This document shows positions 33,381-42,605 of a stretch of DNA of 64,000 bases, piece after piece. The stretch covers positions 11,181-75,180 of the forward strand of contig URVW01000003.1 of NCBI GenBank assembly GCA_900551435.1, written 5' to 3'. A program made the translations under genes and the position numbers. Position 1 is the stretch's first letter; every line of letters starts with the position of its first letter. The DNA is from an uncultured Faecalibacterium sp. (GTDB lineage: Bacteria; Bacillota; Clostridia; Oscillospirales; Ruminococcaceae). The notes under the pieces are model-generated. The model had not been told where the DNA came from. It saw nothing but the letters and a program-made list of their open reading frames with translations, and ran no database searches.

Positions 33381-34509
33381 AGACGCCGGGATGGAAATCC
33401 GGGCCGGTCAGCCCGTCGAGGTTGAGCATCCCTTCCAGCGCGGCGACGTCGGCGGAGACGTCCAGTGCATCGGACTGGAACAGCTTGTCCAGCTGGTTCT
33501 CAAAGGCCGTGATGAGCAGGTCCATGGAGCGTTCGATGCTCTGCTTGGCGTCGGTGATGTTTTCGCCCTGAATGTCCTGCGCAGAGAGCTGGGCGTAAGT
33601 ATTCAGAAGCTTCAGGGCCGTGGGCAGATAGTAGTCCATGAACTTTTGCAGCTGGGCTTTTTTGTCAGGGTCCTTTTTCGCCAGCGCGAAGATGCGGGCG
33701 CTCAGCTCTTCCAGACGGGAAATTTTGGCGGTCATCACCGGGTCAGGGATGGCATCGTTCGCCTGACGGAGCTGCTGCTGAAGGGATGCATACTGGTCCT
33801 GCGGGTCCTGCTGGGGAGCGGGTTCCGGGGCAGCGGCCTCGGGCGGCTGGGGCGCCGCGCCCCGCACGACAAGGACATTGGTGCGGTAGTCGATGTAGGC
33901 GTCTGCGCCGAAATAACCGTGGTCGATGGCCTGTTCTACGGCCGCGCGGCCCTTGGCGGCGTCGATACCGGCCGCAGCGAACAGCTCGTCCAGCGGGATG
34001 TTGTCGCGATTGCCGACGATCTTATCCAGTTTGTGTTCCAGCTTGCGGGCGCGGTCCATCCGCAGACCCGTGAACAGAGCCGCGCCGCCGCCTACGACCT
34101 GAGCCAGACCGGTGAACAGCTCGCCGAAGTCCTGATAGTAGGCCCACAGGTCTGCCACATCGACCAGATTTCCGATGCCGACCAGCAAAAAGATGCCGCC
34201 GAAGATGGTGCACAGGGTGGTGAGGGCCTTGTGCCACTTTTTGGCGTTCTTCTGCTCTGCGGTGGGCGTGTCGTTGCCGTAGACCGTCTCATTGTCCCAA
34301 GTTTGGGTGCTGGCTTTGGCAGCGCGGGTGTCCTCCGGGCGGGCATCATGGGGAAGATCGGTGCTGCCCTCCTCTTTTTTCAGGGCATCGCGGTCGATGG
34401 CGCGCAGGATGAAAAACGCAACGCCCAGCCACGGCGACATGGCAAACAGGACCAGCAGCGCGATGGTGGGGATGCGGGCAAGAAAATGCTTGTTGCGGTT
34501 TGGCTCCAT
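33379..34509 (-). CDS. XpaC-like membrane protein
   Basis: This is a 376-residue protein. An N-terminal hydrophobic segment (about 12-38) and a second pair (about 95-150, TLCTIFGGIFLLVGIGNLVD) are followed by a cytoplasmic part. That part contains LEHKLDKIVGNRDNIPLDEL, an Ala/Pro/Gln-rich linker (about 235-260) and a C-terminal helical region (KFMDYYLPTALKLLNTYAQL) typical of the XpaC family (5-bromo-4-chloroindolyl phosphate hydrolysis protein). XpaC is often paired with a TelA-type toxic-anion protein, which is not adjacent here. Function uncertain. Confidence 0.78.
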   Translation of the reverse strand: MEPNRNKHFLARIPTIALLVLFAMSPWLGVAFFILRAIDRDALKKEEGSTDLPHDARPEDTRAAKASTQTWDNETVYGNDTPTAEQKNAKKWHKALTTLCTIFGGIFLLVGIGNLVDVADLWAYYQDFGELFTGLAQVVGGGAALFTGLRMDRARKLEHKLDKIVGNRDNIPLDELFAAAGIDAAKGRAAVEQAIDHGYFGADAYIDYRTNVLVVRGAAPQPPEAAAPEPAPQQDPQDQYASLQQQLRQANDAIPDPVMTAKISRLEELSARIFALAKKDPDKKAQLQKFMDYYLPTALKLLNTYAQLSAQDIQGENITDAKQSIERSMDLLITAFENQLDKLFQSDALDVSADVAALEGMLNLDGLTGPDFHPGV

Positions 34510-34619
34510 GGGACAACTTCCTCCTAAACAAAAAGAACCGTGTTCCACTTTATTATAGCGGAACGCGGCTCTTTTGTTAAGAGATATTTTTCTTGGGGAG
34601 TAAAAAGGGGAGTAAAGCC

Positions 34620-36548
34620 TTACTTCATCAGGCTGCAAACAGCTTCAGCATAAGCGGCGGGATCATCCACAGGCAGACCCTCGATGAGCTGTGCCTGTGC
34701 ATAGAGCAGGTCGCTGTATTTCTTCACCTTGTCGGTGTCGCCGGCCTCCTGTGCGGCCTTCAGAACGGCGAACACAGGGTGGTTGATGTTCAGCTCGAGC
34801 ACCTTGTCGCTCTTGACGCCCTCGCTGCCCGGCTGCTTGGACAGGACCTTTTCCATCTCGATGGACAGGGGGCCGTCCGACGACAGGCAGACGGGATGAT
34901 CCTTCAGGCGGGTGGAGACCTTGACTTCCTTGACCTTGCCGTCCAGAGCGTCCTTCATGGCATCGAACAGAGGTTTGTTCTCGGCGGTGGCATCCTCGGC
35001 GGCCTTCTTCTCGTCCTCGGTCTCGAGGCCCAGATCGCCGCTGTTGACGTTCTTGAACTCGACCGTGCCATCCTTGCCCTCGGCATCCTTGCGGGGATAG
35101 GTGCGCATGATCTGCAGACAGAACTCATCCACATCCTCGGTCAGCAGCAGGACGTCGTAGCCCTTGTCCATGACCAGCTCGGCGGCGGGCAGCTTGGCCA
35201 GACGGTCGGTGGAGTCGCCGGCAGCGAAGTAGATGTACTTCTGCTCAGCGGGCATCTTGTCCACATACTCCTGCAGGGTGACCATCTTCTGCTCCTTGGC
35301 GGACCAGAACAGCAGCAGGTCGCGCAGCAGCTCGGCGTGCATACCGTAGTCGGAGTAAGCACCGAACTTGATCTGACGGCCAAATTCCTTCCAGAACTCC
35401 TCGTACTTCTCGCGGTCGTTGGCCAGCATAGCGTGCAGTTCGTTCTTGATCTTCTTTTCCAGAGCGTTGTGGATCAGCTTCAGCTGGTTGTCCTTCTGCA
35501 GCATCTCGCGGCTGATGTTCAGGCTCAGGTCCTGACTGTCCACGATGCCCTTGACGAAGCTGAAGTAATCGGGCAGCAGGTCGCCGCACTTCTCCATGAT
35601 GAGGACGCCGGATGCATACAGCGCCAGACCCTTTTCGTAGTCCTTGGTGTAGAAGTCGTAGGGGCGGTGGCTGGGCACGAAGAGCAGGGCGTTGTAGTTG
35701 GCCGTGCCCTCGGTGCGGCTGACGATGACGCGGGCGGGGTCGGTGTAGTCGTTGAACTTATCCTTATAGAAGTTTGCGTACTCCTCGTCGGTGACCTCGC
35801 TCTTCTGCTTCTTCCAGATGGGGACCATGCTGTTCAGAGTCTCAAGCTCGGTGTAAGTCTCCCACTCGGGCTTGTAGTCATCCGGCTTGGGGTCCGGTTC
35901 GGGCTTCTGGCGGCTCTTCTCGCGCTCCATCTGGATGGGATAGCGCACATAGTCGCTGTACTTCTTGACGATGGCGACGATGCCGTATTCATCAAGGAAG
36001 TTCTCGTAGTTGTCGGTGTCGGTGCTGGGCTTGATGTGCAGGATGATGTCCGTACCGGCAGTCTCTTTTTCGGTGGGGTTCAGCTCGTAGCCGTCAGCAC
36101 CGCTGGACTCCCACTGCCAAGCTTCGTCGGAGCCATACGCCTTGGAGATGACGGTCACCTTGTCAGCGACCATGAACGCGGAGTAGAAGCCGACGCCGAA
36201 CTGGCCGATGATGTCGATGTTCTCATCCTTGTTCTCCTTCTTGAAGTCCAGAGAACCGGAGTGAGCGATCGTGCCAAGGTTGGATTCCAGCTCTTCCTTG
36301 GTCATGCCGATGCCGTTATCGGAGATGGTCAGGGTGCGGTCGTCCTTGTCGCGGGTCAGCAGGATGCGGAAATCGCCCTTGTTCATGCCGACAGACGTGT
36401 CGGTCAGGCTCTTATAATAAAGCTTGTCGATGGCGTCCGAAGCGTTGGAGATCAGCTCACGGAGAAAGATCTCCTTGTTGGTGTAGATGGAGTTGATCAT
36501 CATGTCCATCAGCTTTTTGCTTTCAGCCTGAAATTCTTTTTTCGCCAT
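34620..36548 (-). CDS. htpG: Hsp90-family chaperone HtpG
   Basis: This is a 642-residue protein with the GHKL ATPase start: FLRELISNASDAIDKLYY, then LTISDNGIGMTKEEL, and GVGFYSAFMVADKV. Middle and C-terminal dimer domains are complete. It is slightly acidic and has an extra Lys/Asp/Glu stretch around 480-510. A perfect CIRCE element and an overlapping promoter lie upstream, so it is under HrcA heat-shock control, unlike Bacillus subtilis htpG, which lacks CIRCE. Confidence 0.97.
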   Translation of the reverse strand: MAKKEFQAESKKLMDMMINSIYTNKEIFLRELISNASDAIDKLYYKSLTDTSVGMNKGDFRILLTRDKDDRTLTISDNGIGMTKEELESNLGTIAHSGSLDFKKENKDENIDIIGQFGVGFYSAFMVADKVTVISKAYGSDEAWQWESSGADGYELNPTEKETAGTDIILHIKPSTDTDNYENFLDEYGIVAIVKKYSDYVRYPIQMEREKSRQKPEPDPKPDDYKPEWETYTELETLNSMVPIWKKQKSEVTDEEYANFYKDKFNDYTDPARVIVSRTEGTANYNALLFVPSHRPYDFYTKDYEKGLALYASGVLIMEKCGDLLPDYFSFVKGIVDSQDLSLNISREMLQKDNQLKLIHNALEKKIKNELHAMLANDREKYEEFWKEFGRQIKFGAYSDYGMHAELLRDLLLFWSAKEQKMVTLQEYVDKMPAEQKYIYFAAGDSTDRLAKLPAAELVMDKGYDVLLLTEDVDEFCLQIMRTYPRKDAEGKDGTVEFKNVNSGDLGLETEDEKKAAEDATAENKPLFDAMKDALDGKVKEVKVSTRLKDHPVCLSSDGPLSIEMEKVLSKQPGSEGVKSDKVLELNINHPVFAVLKAAQEAGDTDKVKKYSDLLYAQAQLIEGLPVDDPAAYAEAVCSLMK

Positions 36549-36608
36549 AATACAAAACCTCTTTTGTTCAGATTCAGTGCCAAGCAGCCGGAAGTGGGGG
36601 ATAACGGC

Positions 36609-36635
36609 TTAGCACTCATAACTTTCGAGTGCTAA
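36609..36635. promoter_or_regulatory. CIRCE operator (HrcA binding site)
   Basis: TTAGCACTC, nine bases, then GAGTGCTAA: an exact match to the CIRCE consensus. It overlaps the edge of the -10 box of the htpG promoter. Confidence 0.97.
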
Positions 36636-36662
36636 TATACACCGCTTTGAGGAAAAAATCAA
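36634..36662 (-). promoter_or_regulatory. htpG promoter
   Basis: On the minus strand TTGATT (36657-36662) and TATATT (36634-36639) are separated by 17 bp. Confidence 0.8.
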
Positions 36663-36740
36663 GACCTTTAACAAAATGTTTATAATTAAAATGTGGTGTG
36701 CTATAATGAACGAAAAGAAATGATCGAGGAGGAAACAAAA

Positions 36741-37520
36741 ATGCAGCTGAAACGATTCAAACTGACGGGCGGCGGGATGCTGACGGTCTATCTGCGGGAT
36801 GCGTCGGACCGGATGCCGCACGCAAAAAAGCGCCCGATGATCCTTGTGATCCCGGGCGGCGGTTATGCGCACATCAGCCCGCGTGAGGGCGACCCCGTGG
36901 CGATGCAGTTCGCGGCGGCGGGCTATCACACAGCGGTGCTGGAATATGCCGTCGGCAGACAGGCGAGGAACTATCTTCCGCTGCGCCAGACCGCACAGGC
37001 CATCGCGCTCGTGCGCCATTATGCAGAGGAATGGAACGTTCTTCCGCACAAAATTGCTGTGTGCGGTTTCTCGGCGGGCGGGCATCTGGCCCTGTCCAGC
37101 GCGGTGCTGGACCTTCCGGGCGTGGAGCACCAGCCCCGGCCCGATGCGGTGATCTTGGGCTATCCGGTCATCACCGCGGGAAGCTATGCCCACCGCGGCA
37201 GCTTTGTGCAGCTGGCGGGCAGAAGAGACCGGGCCGCACAGCAGAGATTCACGCTGGAAGATAAAATTACGCCCAAAACACCGCCCGTGTTCGTCTGGCA
37301 TACCATGGAGGACGAAAGCGTTCCGGTGGAAAATACGCTGATGCTGCTGGCGGCGCTGCGGAGAGCGAATGTCCCCTGCGAAGCGCACCTGTTCGAGAAG
37401 GGCTGCCACGGGACGAGCATTTCCACCGCCGAGGTCGATGCAGCGGACCCGCACCGCGCCCACTGGGTGGAGCTGGCGGTGGAATGGCTGAACGAGACGT
37501 TTGAGTTCCATTTGGAATAA
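36741..37520 (+). CDS. Alpha/beta hydrolase (esterase/lipase family)
   Basis: This is a 259-residue cytoplasmic protein without a signal peptide. The oxyanion motif is VIPGGGYAH, the nucleophile elbow is GFSAGGHLAL, the acid is likely in WHTMEDESVP and the base in KGCHGTS. It resembles acetyl-xylan or other carbohydrate esterases of the BD-FAE type. AGGAGG precedes ATG 36741. An extended -10 box (TGCTATAAT, 36699-36707) lies upstream, divergent from htpG. Confidence 0.85.
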   Translation: MQLKRFKLTGGGMLTVYLRDASDRMPHAKKRPMILVIPGGGYAHISPREGDPVAMQFAAAGYHTAVLEYAVGRQARNYLPLRQTAQAIALVRHYAEEWNVLPHKIAVCGFSAGGHLALSSAVLDLPGVEHQPRPDAVILGYPVITAGSYAHRGSFVQLAGRRDRAAQQRFTLEDKITPKTPPVFVWHTMEDESVPVENTLMLLAALRRANVPCEAHLFEKGCHGTSISTAEVDAADPHRAHWVELAVEWLNETFEFHLE

Positions 37521-37563
37521 AATGGGTTTTGTGCATCCCTACAAAAATTTCATCAAAAAACAG

Positions 37564-37592
37564 TTGACCTGCAACAATTTTTGGCGTATACT
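37564..37592 (+). promoter_or_regulatory. Promoter of the 144-residue hypothetical gene
   Basis: TTGACC (37564-37569), a 17-bp spacer and TATACT (37587-37592) lie about 50 bp before the start. Confidence 0.7.
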
Positions 37593-37644
37593 GGTCAGCG
37601 AAAACAAACACCGGGGATCGTCCCGGAGGGAAGAGGAAAACGTT

Positions 37645-38079
37645 ATGGCAATGCGGCCGGAAATTTCCGTCAAGAACCTGCTCATGCAGGCTTTTCTCAC
37701 AGGCTGGGAACGCTCGGACAAGAGCATCTCGCAGGATGAATACCTTCAGAGTGCGATTCAGGTCATCGAGGTGCTTCAGGTAGAGCCGGAAAACCTCTAC
37801 GCAGAAGAAGGCCTTGGTCTGCCGGACGGCGAAGAAGTAGATCATCTGGACGACCTGCTTCGTGCGGACGGCCAGTGGCTCTATTACGGGGTGGAGGAAG
37901 AGAACTTCTTCCTCATCCAGTGGTATCCGGATGTGGAATCGGCCAAGGCAAAGCTGGCAGAGCTGGACGCCATGAACGATGGCAGCAAACAGTATCTGGT
38001 GGATATGAGCCTGACCCGTGAGAATCCGACCTCCGCCGAGAACTTCGGCAATTCGAACCCCGTGCAGCTTCGCTCCTGA
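37645..38079 (+). CDS. Hypothetical acidic cytoplasmic protein
   Basis: This is a 144-residue soluble, acidic protein with no signal peptide or membrane segment. It has its own good promoter and an AGAGGAAA ribosome site. Residues 60-110 (LDDLLRADGQWLYYGVEEEN, then FLIQWYPDVESAKAKL) look like an alpha/beta domain. I do not recognise a family. Followed 40 bp later by the HD-domain gene, probably in one transcript. Confidence 0.75.
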   Translation: MAMRPEISVKNLLMQAFLTGWERSDKSISQDEYLQSAIQVIEVLQVEPENLYAEEGLGLPDGEEVDHLDDLLRADGQWLYYGVEEENFFLIQWYPDVESAKAKLAELDAMNDGSKQYLVDMSLTRENPTSAENFGNSNPVQLRS

Positions 38080-38119
38080 ATGGAATGCTTCTTGATTAGA
38101 AGGAAAGGGAACCCCAGCA

Positions 38120-38641
38120 ATGCAGCTTTCTCAGACTGAACATGAGCAGCTTTATACGATCCTTGAGCAGTACGACCACCACCCCAAGGTGCAGGAAATG
38201 CGGGAATTTATCCAGCATGGTGATGTGACCACCTATCAGCACTGTAAAAACGTGGTGCTGGTCAGCTTCTGGATGAACCGCCGCTTCCATCTGGGCGCAG
38301 ACGAGACCGCGCTGGCGGTGGGCGGCTTCCTGCACGACTTTTATCTCTACGATTGGCACAAGAAAAGCTCGTTCCATGGTCTGCGCCGCCTGTTTGAGAT
38401 GCACGGCTTCTCGCACCCGGGCTTTGCCTGTGTGAACGCAAAGCAGTATTTCCAGATCACCAAGAAGGAACAGAACATCATCCAGAGCCACATGTGGCCG
38501 CTGACCTTCCGGCATGTCCCGACCTGCCGCGAAGCCGTCATCGTCTGTCTGGCCGATAAGTACTGCGCTGTCGTCGAAAGCTTGTTCCGCCACGCCAAGG
38601 TGACCACCACCGTGGGCTGTGACGAAGAGAACGAGTGGTAA
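38120..38641 (+). CDS. HD-domain phosphohydrolase-like protein
   Basis: This is a 173-residue protein with the HD pattern: His in YQHCKNVVLVSF, the HD pair in VGGFLHDFYLYDW, and an Asp in CLADKYCAVVE. Such small HD proteins hydrolyse nucleotides or other phosphate esters with a bound metal. It has AAAGGGA upstream and lies behind the 144-residue gene. Substrate unknown. Confidence 0.85.
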   Translation: MQLSQTEHEQLYTILEQYDHHPKVQEMREFIQHGDVTTYQHCKNVVLVSFWMNRRFHLGADETALAVGGFLHDFYLYDWHKKSSFHGLRRLFEMHGFSHPGFACVNAKQYFQITKKEQNIIQSHMWPLTFRHVPTCREAVIVCLADKYCAVVESLFRHAKVTTTVGCDEENEW

Positions 38642-38654
38642 GAAATGAAAACAG

Positions 38655-38702
38655 AAAAAGCTCTTTCCGGAACTGCCAAGCAGTTTCGGAAAGAGCTTTT
38701 TT
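38655..38702. terminator. Bidirectional terminator
   Basis: AAAAAGCTCTTTCCG pairs with CGGAAAGAGCTTTTTT (inner AACTG/CAGTT) between the convergent HD gene and ABC transporter gene. Confidence 0.92.
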
Positions 38703-38716
38703 GCTTATCGATTCGT

Positions 38717-41700
38717 TTATTCCGAGCGCAGAGCCTTGACAGGGTCCGACTTGGAAGCGCTCTTGGCGGGGATGAAGCCGCCGAGGATGGTCAGTACGGT
38801 GGCCAGAACGATCAGCACGACGGCTGCGTTCAGCGGCAGACGGGCGACCACATTGGTCCCGTTGGAGATTTTCTGGATGAGCATGTTGCCGGGAATGAGC
38901 AGGATCTCGCTGAGGACAATGCCCATCACGCCGGAGCACAGGCCGATGATGAAGGTCTCGGCGTTGAACACCTCGGAGATGTTCCGCTTGGATGCGCCAA
39001 TGGCGCGCAGGATGCCGATCTCCTTGCGGCGCTCGAGAACGCTGATATAGGTGATGACGCCGATCATGATGGACGAAACGACCAGCGAGATGGAGACGAA
39101 GGCGACCAGCATGTTGGAGATCATGTTGATGATCTCGGTCACGGAGGTCATCAGCGTGCCGACGACGTCAGTATACTGGATGACCTTGTCGTCTGCGCCC
39201 TGCGCCTTCATGTTGGCGTTGTAGGCGTCGAGCTTATCCACCACAGAGGACTTGTGGTCGAAGTCCAGCGGATAAATTTTGATCTGGCTGGGGTCGTCGA
39301 GGTCGGCATAGCCGAAGTTCTGCAGGTTGCTGTCATAGGTGGCGTTGGACGAGAGCATGGCGGATTTCATCAGGTCGGTCAGGTCGTCCTCGGTCATGTT
39401 GATTTGAATGGCTTTCTGGAAGGCGGCGGCGTCGATCTTGAGCGCGCTTTCCATCTGGCTGCCCAGCTGCGAGAAGCTCTGCTGCATCTGGCTCTGGATG
39501 TTCTGGCTCACCTGCGTCATCATCTGGGTCATGGCCGTCTGCATGGCGCTGCCCAGCTGGGTCTGAAGCGCATCGGTGATCTGGGACGAATAGCTTTCCA
39601 TCATGGTGGACATGGCGGTCTGCATCGCCTCGGAGAACTGGGCTTCCAGCGCATCCTGATCGAATAGCTCGCCCATGGCGTCGTTCATCAGGGTCTTGAA
39701 GGCGTCGCTCTTGAGGTATTCAGAGAAGCTGATCTTGTTCGGGTTCAGGATGCCGTTTCCGATGACATACTCCTTGTAACCCACAAGGACTTTCTGGGCC
39801 AGCTCCTGCATGGCATCTTCCGAGATGGAGAGGTCCATGTTCGCGAAAATGTCGGTCAGAGCGCTCATGTCCATGTCGGGCATCTCGGTCAAGTCCATAT
39901 CCAGCTGGAAGCTGTCGGGGTCGAGCATCTGGCTGAAATCGACGGAGCCGTCGTTCAGGTCGAACGCGCCGCTCAGGTCGAAGTTCAGTTTGCTGGAATC
40001 GAACTGGAACGCGCTCTTGAGCATGTCAGTGTCGATGCTGAACAGCGAACTCATATCGAACGCAGAAGCATCTTCTGTGCCAAACGGTTCGCCGTTGAGG
40101 ACGTTGGTGGCCGGGTCGGCCAGCTGATCCTTCACGAGCTGAGACTGTGCGGCTTCGTCGATGACGTGCTGGGTCAGGGAAGCAGGGTAGGCGATGCCGG
40201 AGGACAGCATGGAAGCCGAAGCGTCCTCTTTCGGCTGCACGACGCCCACAACGGTCAGCGTCTCGCTGGAAGCAACGAGGTCCTTCATGAAGTCCTTGTC
40301 GTCGGATTTATCGACCCATGTGTTGTGGTCGTCGTCGCGGAGATAGCGGTCGGTGCTGTTGACCAGCTTGAACTGGATGCCGATGAAGTCGTCATAGCGG
40401 TAAGTCTTGAAATCGCTGGGGACATCGACGTTCTGGTTCTGGGCGAACTGCTGGATCATCTTGTCCAGCTCGGCGTTGTCGCGCAGACCCAGCGCATACA
40501 GGGCGTAGTCGGTGATGGAGCCATCTGCACCGAGGACCGCCACACACTCGTTGTAGTTCTCTGGCCAGCGGCCGGCCTTGACCTCATACTGAGAGTCATA
40601 CAGCTCCGCGCTTTCGGGCAGCTGATAGAACACGCTGGTGTTCATCATCGAGGACATCATGCTGTTGGTGGAGCTGGTGGAACTGATGCCCAGCGACGAG
40701 AGGGACGAATCCGGGTTGACCTGACGGATGCTGCCGTCGTCGTCCTCGCGGTAGATCTGCGGCTGCACATTATAAGAATACTCGATGGAGGTGGCGTCGT
40801 CCGCGATGGTGCAGTCGTCGCTCTCGAGGTAGCTCTTGAGGGATTTCAGGTCGTTGGAGGTGATGCCTGCTACCATCTGGGTGATGAGCTGCCGCACCGG
40901 GACCATGCCCTCTTCGGTCGTGGTGGTGCTGCTGGAACTGGGCGCACCCGAGGTGAGCAGAGATGTCAGGTCCATGCCGCTGCTCAAAATCTGCAGCGGG
41001 TATTCAGATAGGGTGGATTTTTCGGTGTCGTCGATATACTGGTTGACGCCCGCCGACAGCGAGATGATGAGCGCGATGCCGATGATACCGATGGAACCGG
41101 CAAAGGCGGTGAGCAGGGTGCGGGCCTTTTTGGTCAGCAGGTTGTTGAAGCTCAGGCCCAGCGAGGTCAGTGGCGACATCGACGAGTGGCCCATGCTCTT
41201 GTGGACCGGCGGGGCCAGATGGGCGGTGTCCGGCTCATAGGGGTCGGTGTCGGAGAGGATGACGCCGTCCTTCAGGTTGACGATGCGGGTCGCGTAGCGC
41301 TCGGCCAGTTCCGGGTTGTGGGTGACCATGACGACCAAGCGGTCTTTTGCAACGTCCTTGAGCAGCTCCATGACCTGAATGCTCGTCTCGCTGTCCAGTG
41401 CGCCGGTCGGCTCGTCGGCCAGCAGGATGTCCGGGTTGTTGACGAGAGCGCGGGCGATGGCGACGCGCTGCATCTGGCCGCCGGACATCTCGGTGGGGTG
41501 CTTGTGCAGCTGGTTGCCAAGGCCGACTTTCTGCAGCGCCTCGGTGGCGCGGCGGCGTCGCTCGGCCCCCGAAACGCCGGAGATGGTCAGCGCCAGTTCC
41601 ACGTTGGCCAGAACGGTCTGGTGCGGGATGAGGTTGTAGCTCTGGAACACGAAGCCGATGGTGTGGTTGCGGTAGGAGTCCCAGTCGCGGTCGGTGTACT

Positions 41701-41911
41701 TTTTGGTCGAAATGCCGTTGATGATCAGGTCGCCGCTGTCGTACCGGTCCAGACCGCCGATGATGTTCAGCAGGGTGGTCTTGCCGGAACCGCTGGGGCC
41801 GAGGATGGCAACGAATTCGTTGTCGCGGAGGTTCAGGCTGACCTTGTTCAGTGCGGTCTGGACAAGGTCGCCTGTTTTGTATTCCTTGTGAATCTTTTGG
41901 AGTTGGAGCAT
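38717..41911 (-). CDS. MacB-type ABC transporter, ATPase and FtsX permease in one chain
   Basis: This is a 1064-residue protein. Residues 1-225 are an ABC ATPase: Walker A GPSGSGKTTLLN, signature MSGGQMQRVAIARAL, Walker B ILLADEPTGALD. One transmembrane helix follows (about 275-297). A very long outer domain (about 300-930) contains a Met/Gln/Ser-rich helical stretch (around 750-850, e.g. SEAMQTAMSTMMESYSSQ). Three C-terminal helices carry the FtsX pattern (SIMIGVITYISVLERRKEIG, then LRAIGASKRNI). The family acts by mechanotransmission, exporting peptides or lipids, or doing envelope work. The start at 41909-41911 follows AAAGGCAG. It is monocistronic. Confidence 0.92.
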   Translation of the reverse strand: MLQLQKIHKEYKTGDLVQTALNKVSLNLRDNEFVAILGPSGSGKTTLLNIIGGLDRYDSGDLIINGISTKKYTDRDWDSYRNHTIGFVFQSYNLIPHQTVLANVELALTISGVSGAERRRRATEALQKVGLGNQLHKHPTEMSGGQMQRVAIARALVNNPDILLADEPTGALDSETSIQVMELLKDVAKDRLVVMVTHNPELAERYATRIVNLKDGVILSDTDPYEPDTAHLAPPVHKSMGHSSMSPLTSLGLSFNNLLTKKARTLLTAFAGSIGIIGIALIISLSAGVNQYIDDTEKSTLSEYPLQILSSGMDLTSLLTSGAPSSSSTTTTEEGMVPVRQLITQMVAGITSNDLKSLKSYLESDDCTIADDATSIEYSYNVQPQIYREDDDGSIRQVNPDSSLSSLGISSTSSTNSMMSSMMNTSVFYQLPESAELYDSQYEVKAGRWPENYNECVAVLGADGSITDYALYALGLRDNAELDKMIQQFAQNQNVDVPSDFKTYRYDDFIGIQFKLVNSTDRYLRDDDHNTWVDKSDDKDFMKDLVASSETLTVVGVVQPKEDASASMLSSGIAYPASLTQHVIDEAAQSQLVKDQLADPATNVLNGEPFGTEDASAFDMSSLFSIDTDMLKSAFQFDSSKLNFDLSGAFDLNDGSVDFSQMLDPDSFQLDMDLTEMPDMDMSALTDIFANMDLSISEDAMQELAQKVLVGYKEYVIGNGILNPNKISFSEYLKSDAFKTLMNDAMGELFDQDALEAQFSEAMQTAMSTMMESYSSQITDALQTQLGSAMQTAMTQMMTQVSQNIQSQMQQSFSQLGSQMESALKIDAAAFQKAIQINMTEDDLTDLMKSAMLSSNATYDSNLQNFGYADLDDPSQIKIYPLDFDHKSSVVDKLDAYNANMKAQGADDKVIQYTDVVGTLMTSVTEIINMISNMLVAFVSISLVVSSIMIGVITYISVLERRKEIGILRAIGASKRNISEVFNAETFIIGLCSGVMGIVLSEILLIPGNMLIQKISNGTNVVARLPLNAAVVLIVLATVLTILGGFIPAKSASKSDPVKALRSE

Positions 41912-42308
41912 GAGGAGATCTGCCTTTCTGAAAAAACGCGCCGTGCGTGTCCGGCGGCAAAATAAAGCTAACAATTTATTCTATCAGATGAATATGAACA
42001 AACCATGGATTTTTGTCGGTTTCAAGGCAAAAAAGGCGGGCAGAAAGGGCAAAGATCCGGCTGTGGAATCAGAAAAACCTTCCTCTTGCAATTATGTGCA
42101 GGAGGTGGTATTCTTAAACTGCTGGCATAAAAAGCTTCCTTTTTGTGTGAAAAGAGAGAAAAATGCGGCAAAAAGCATCGAAATGGTGTGTTTTGCGATG
42201 AAAAGTGACGCTTTTTAGGGGATTGAATTGTTCCTTCCTGCTCTATAAAATAAGGAATGTAACGTGGTGCACCAGAGTGCACCGGATAGAGGTAAGGAGG
42301 AATTTTTT
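41912..42308. other. AT-rich intergenic region with a promoter for the signalling unit
   Basis: No gene is supported in this stretch. TTGAAT (42223-42228) and TAAAAT (42246-42251) with 17 bp between form a plausible promoter. Two TGCACC repeats (from about 42268) follow in the leader. The segment TAAAATAAGGAATG recurs at 44622-44635. Confidence 0.5.
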
Positions 42309-42605
42309 ATGGAACGCGCGTACGCCCCGCTGGAGTGTCAGTTTTCGTCGATCGAGGGCTACCAAGATGCTTACACCCTGATCTACGCGCTGGATGCGGA
42401 TACGGAAAATGGCTGCTGCCTGACCTTGAGCCGGACCGGCGCTCAGGCACGGAGGGAGAGTATGGCTGTTCCGCTGTGCCCGGACGAAGGATATCGGCTG
42501 CTGCGGTATCTGTGCGAGAATGTCGTACAGCCGGAGCTGTGGAAGGACGTCATTGCGGATTGTCTTTCGGCGGCATCGACGGAGAGAGGAGGCAGCCGGG
42601 GGTGA
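42309..42605 (+). CDS. Small hypothetical protein (DUF6514-like)
   Basis: This is a 98-residue soluble protein with a perfect AGGAGG site. A beta-rich first half (TLIYALDADTENGCCLTLS) is followed by a helical end (RLLRYLCENVVQPELWKDVI). The pattern resembles the DUF6514 proteins of clostridia, but I am not certain. Its stop overlaps the GTG start of the Spo0A-like gene, so it is coupled to it. Confidence 0.65.
   Translation: MERAYAPLECQFSSIEGYQDAYTLIYALDADTENGCCLTLSRTGAQARRESMAVPLCPDEGYRLLRYLCENVVQPELWKDVIADCLSAASTERGGSRG

Noticed and set aside
41910..42218. A 102-codon plus-strand frame upstream of the Spo0A-like unit
   Set aside because: No ribosome site, basic low-complexity translation, and AT-rich intergenic composition.
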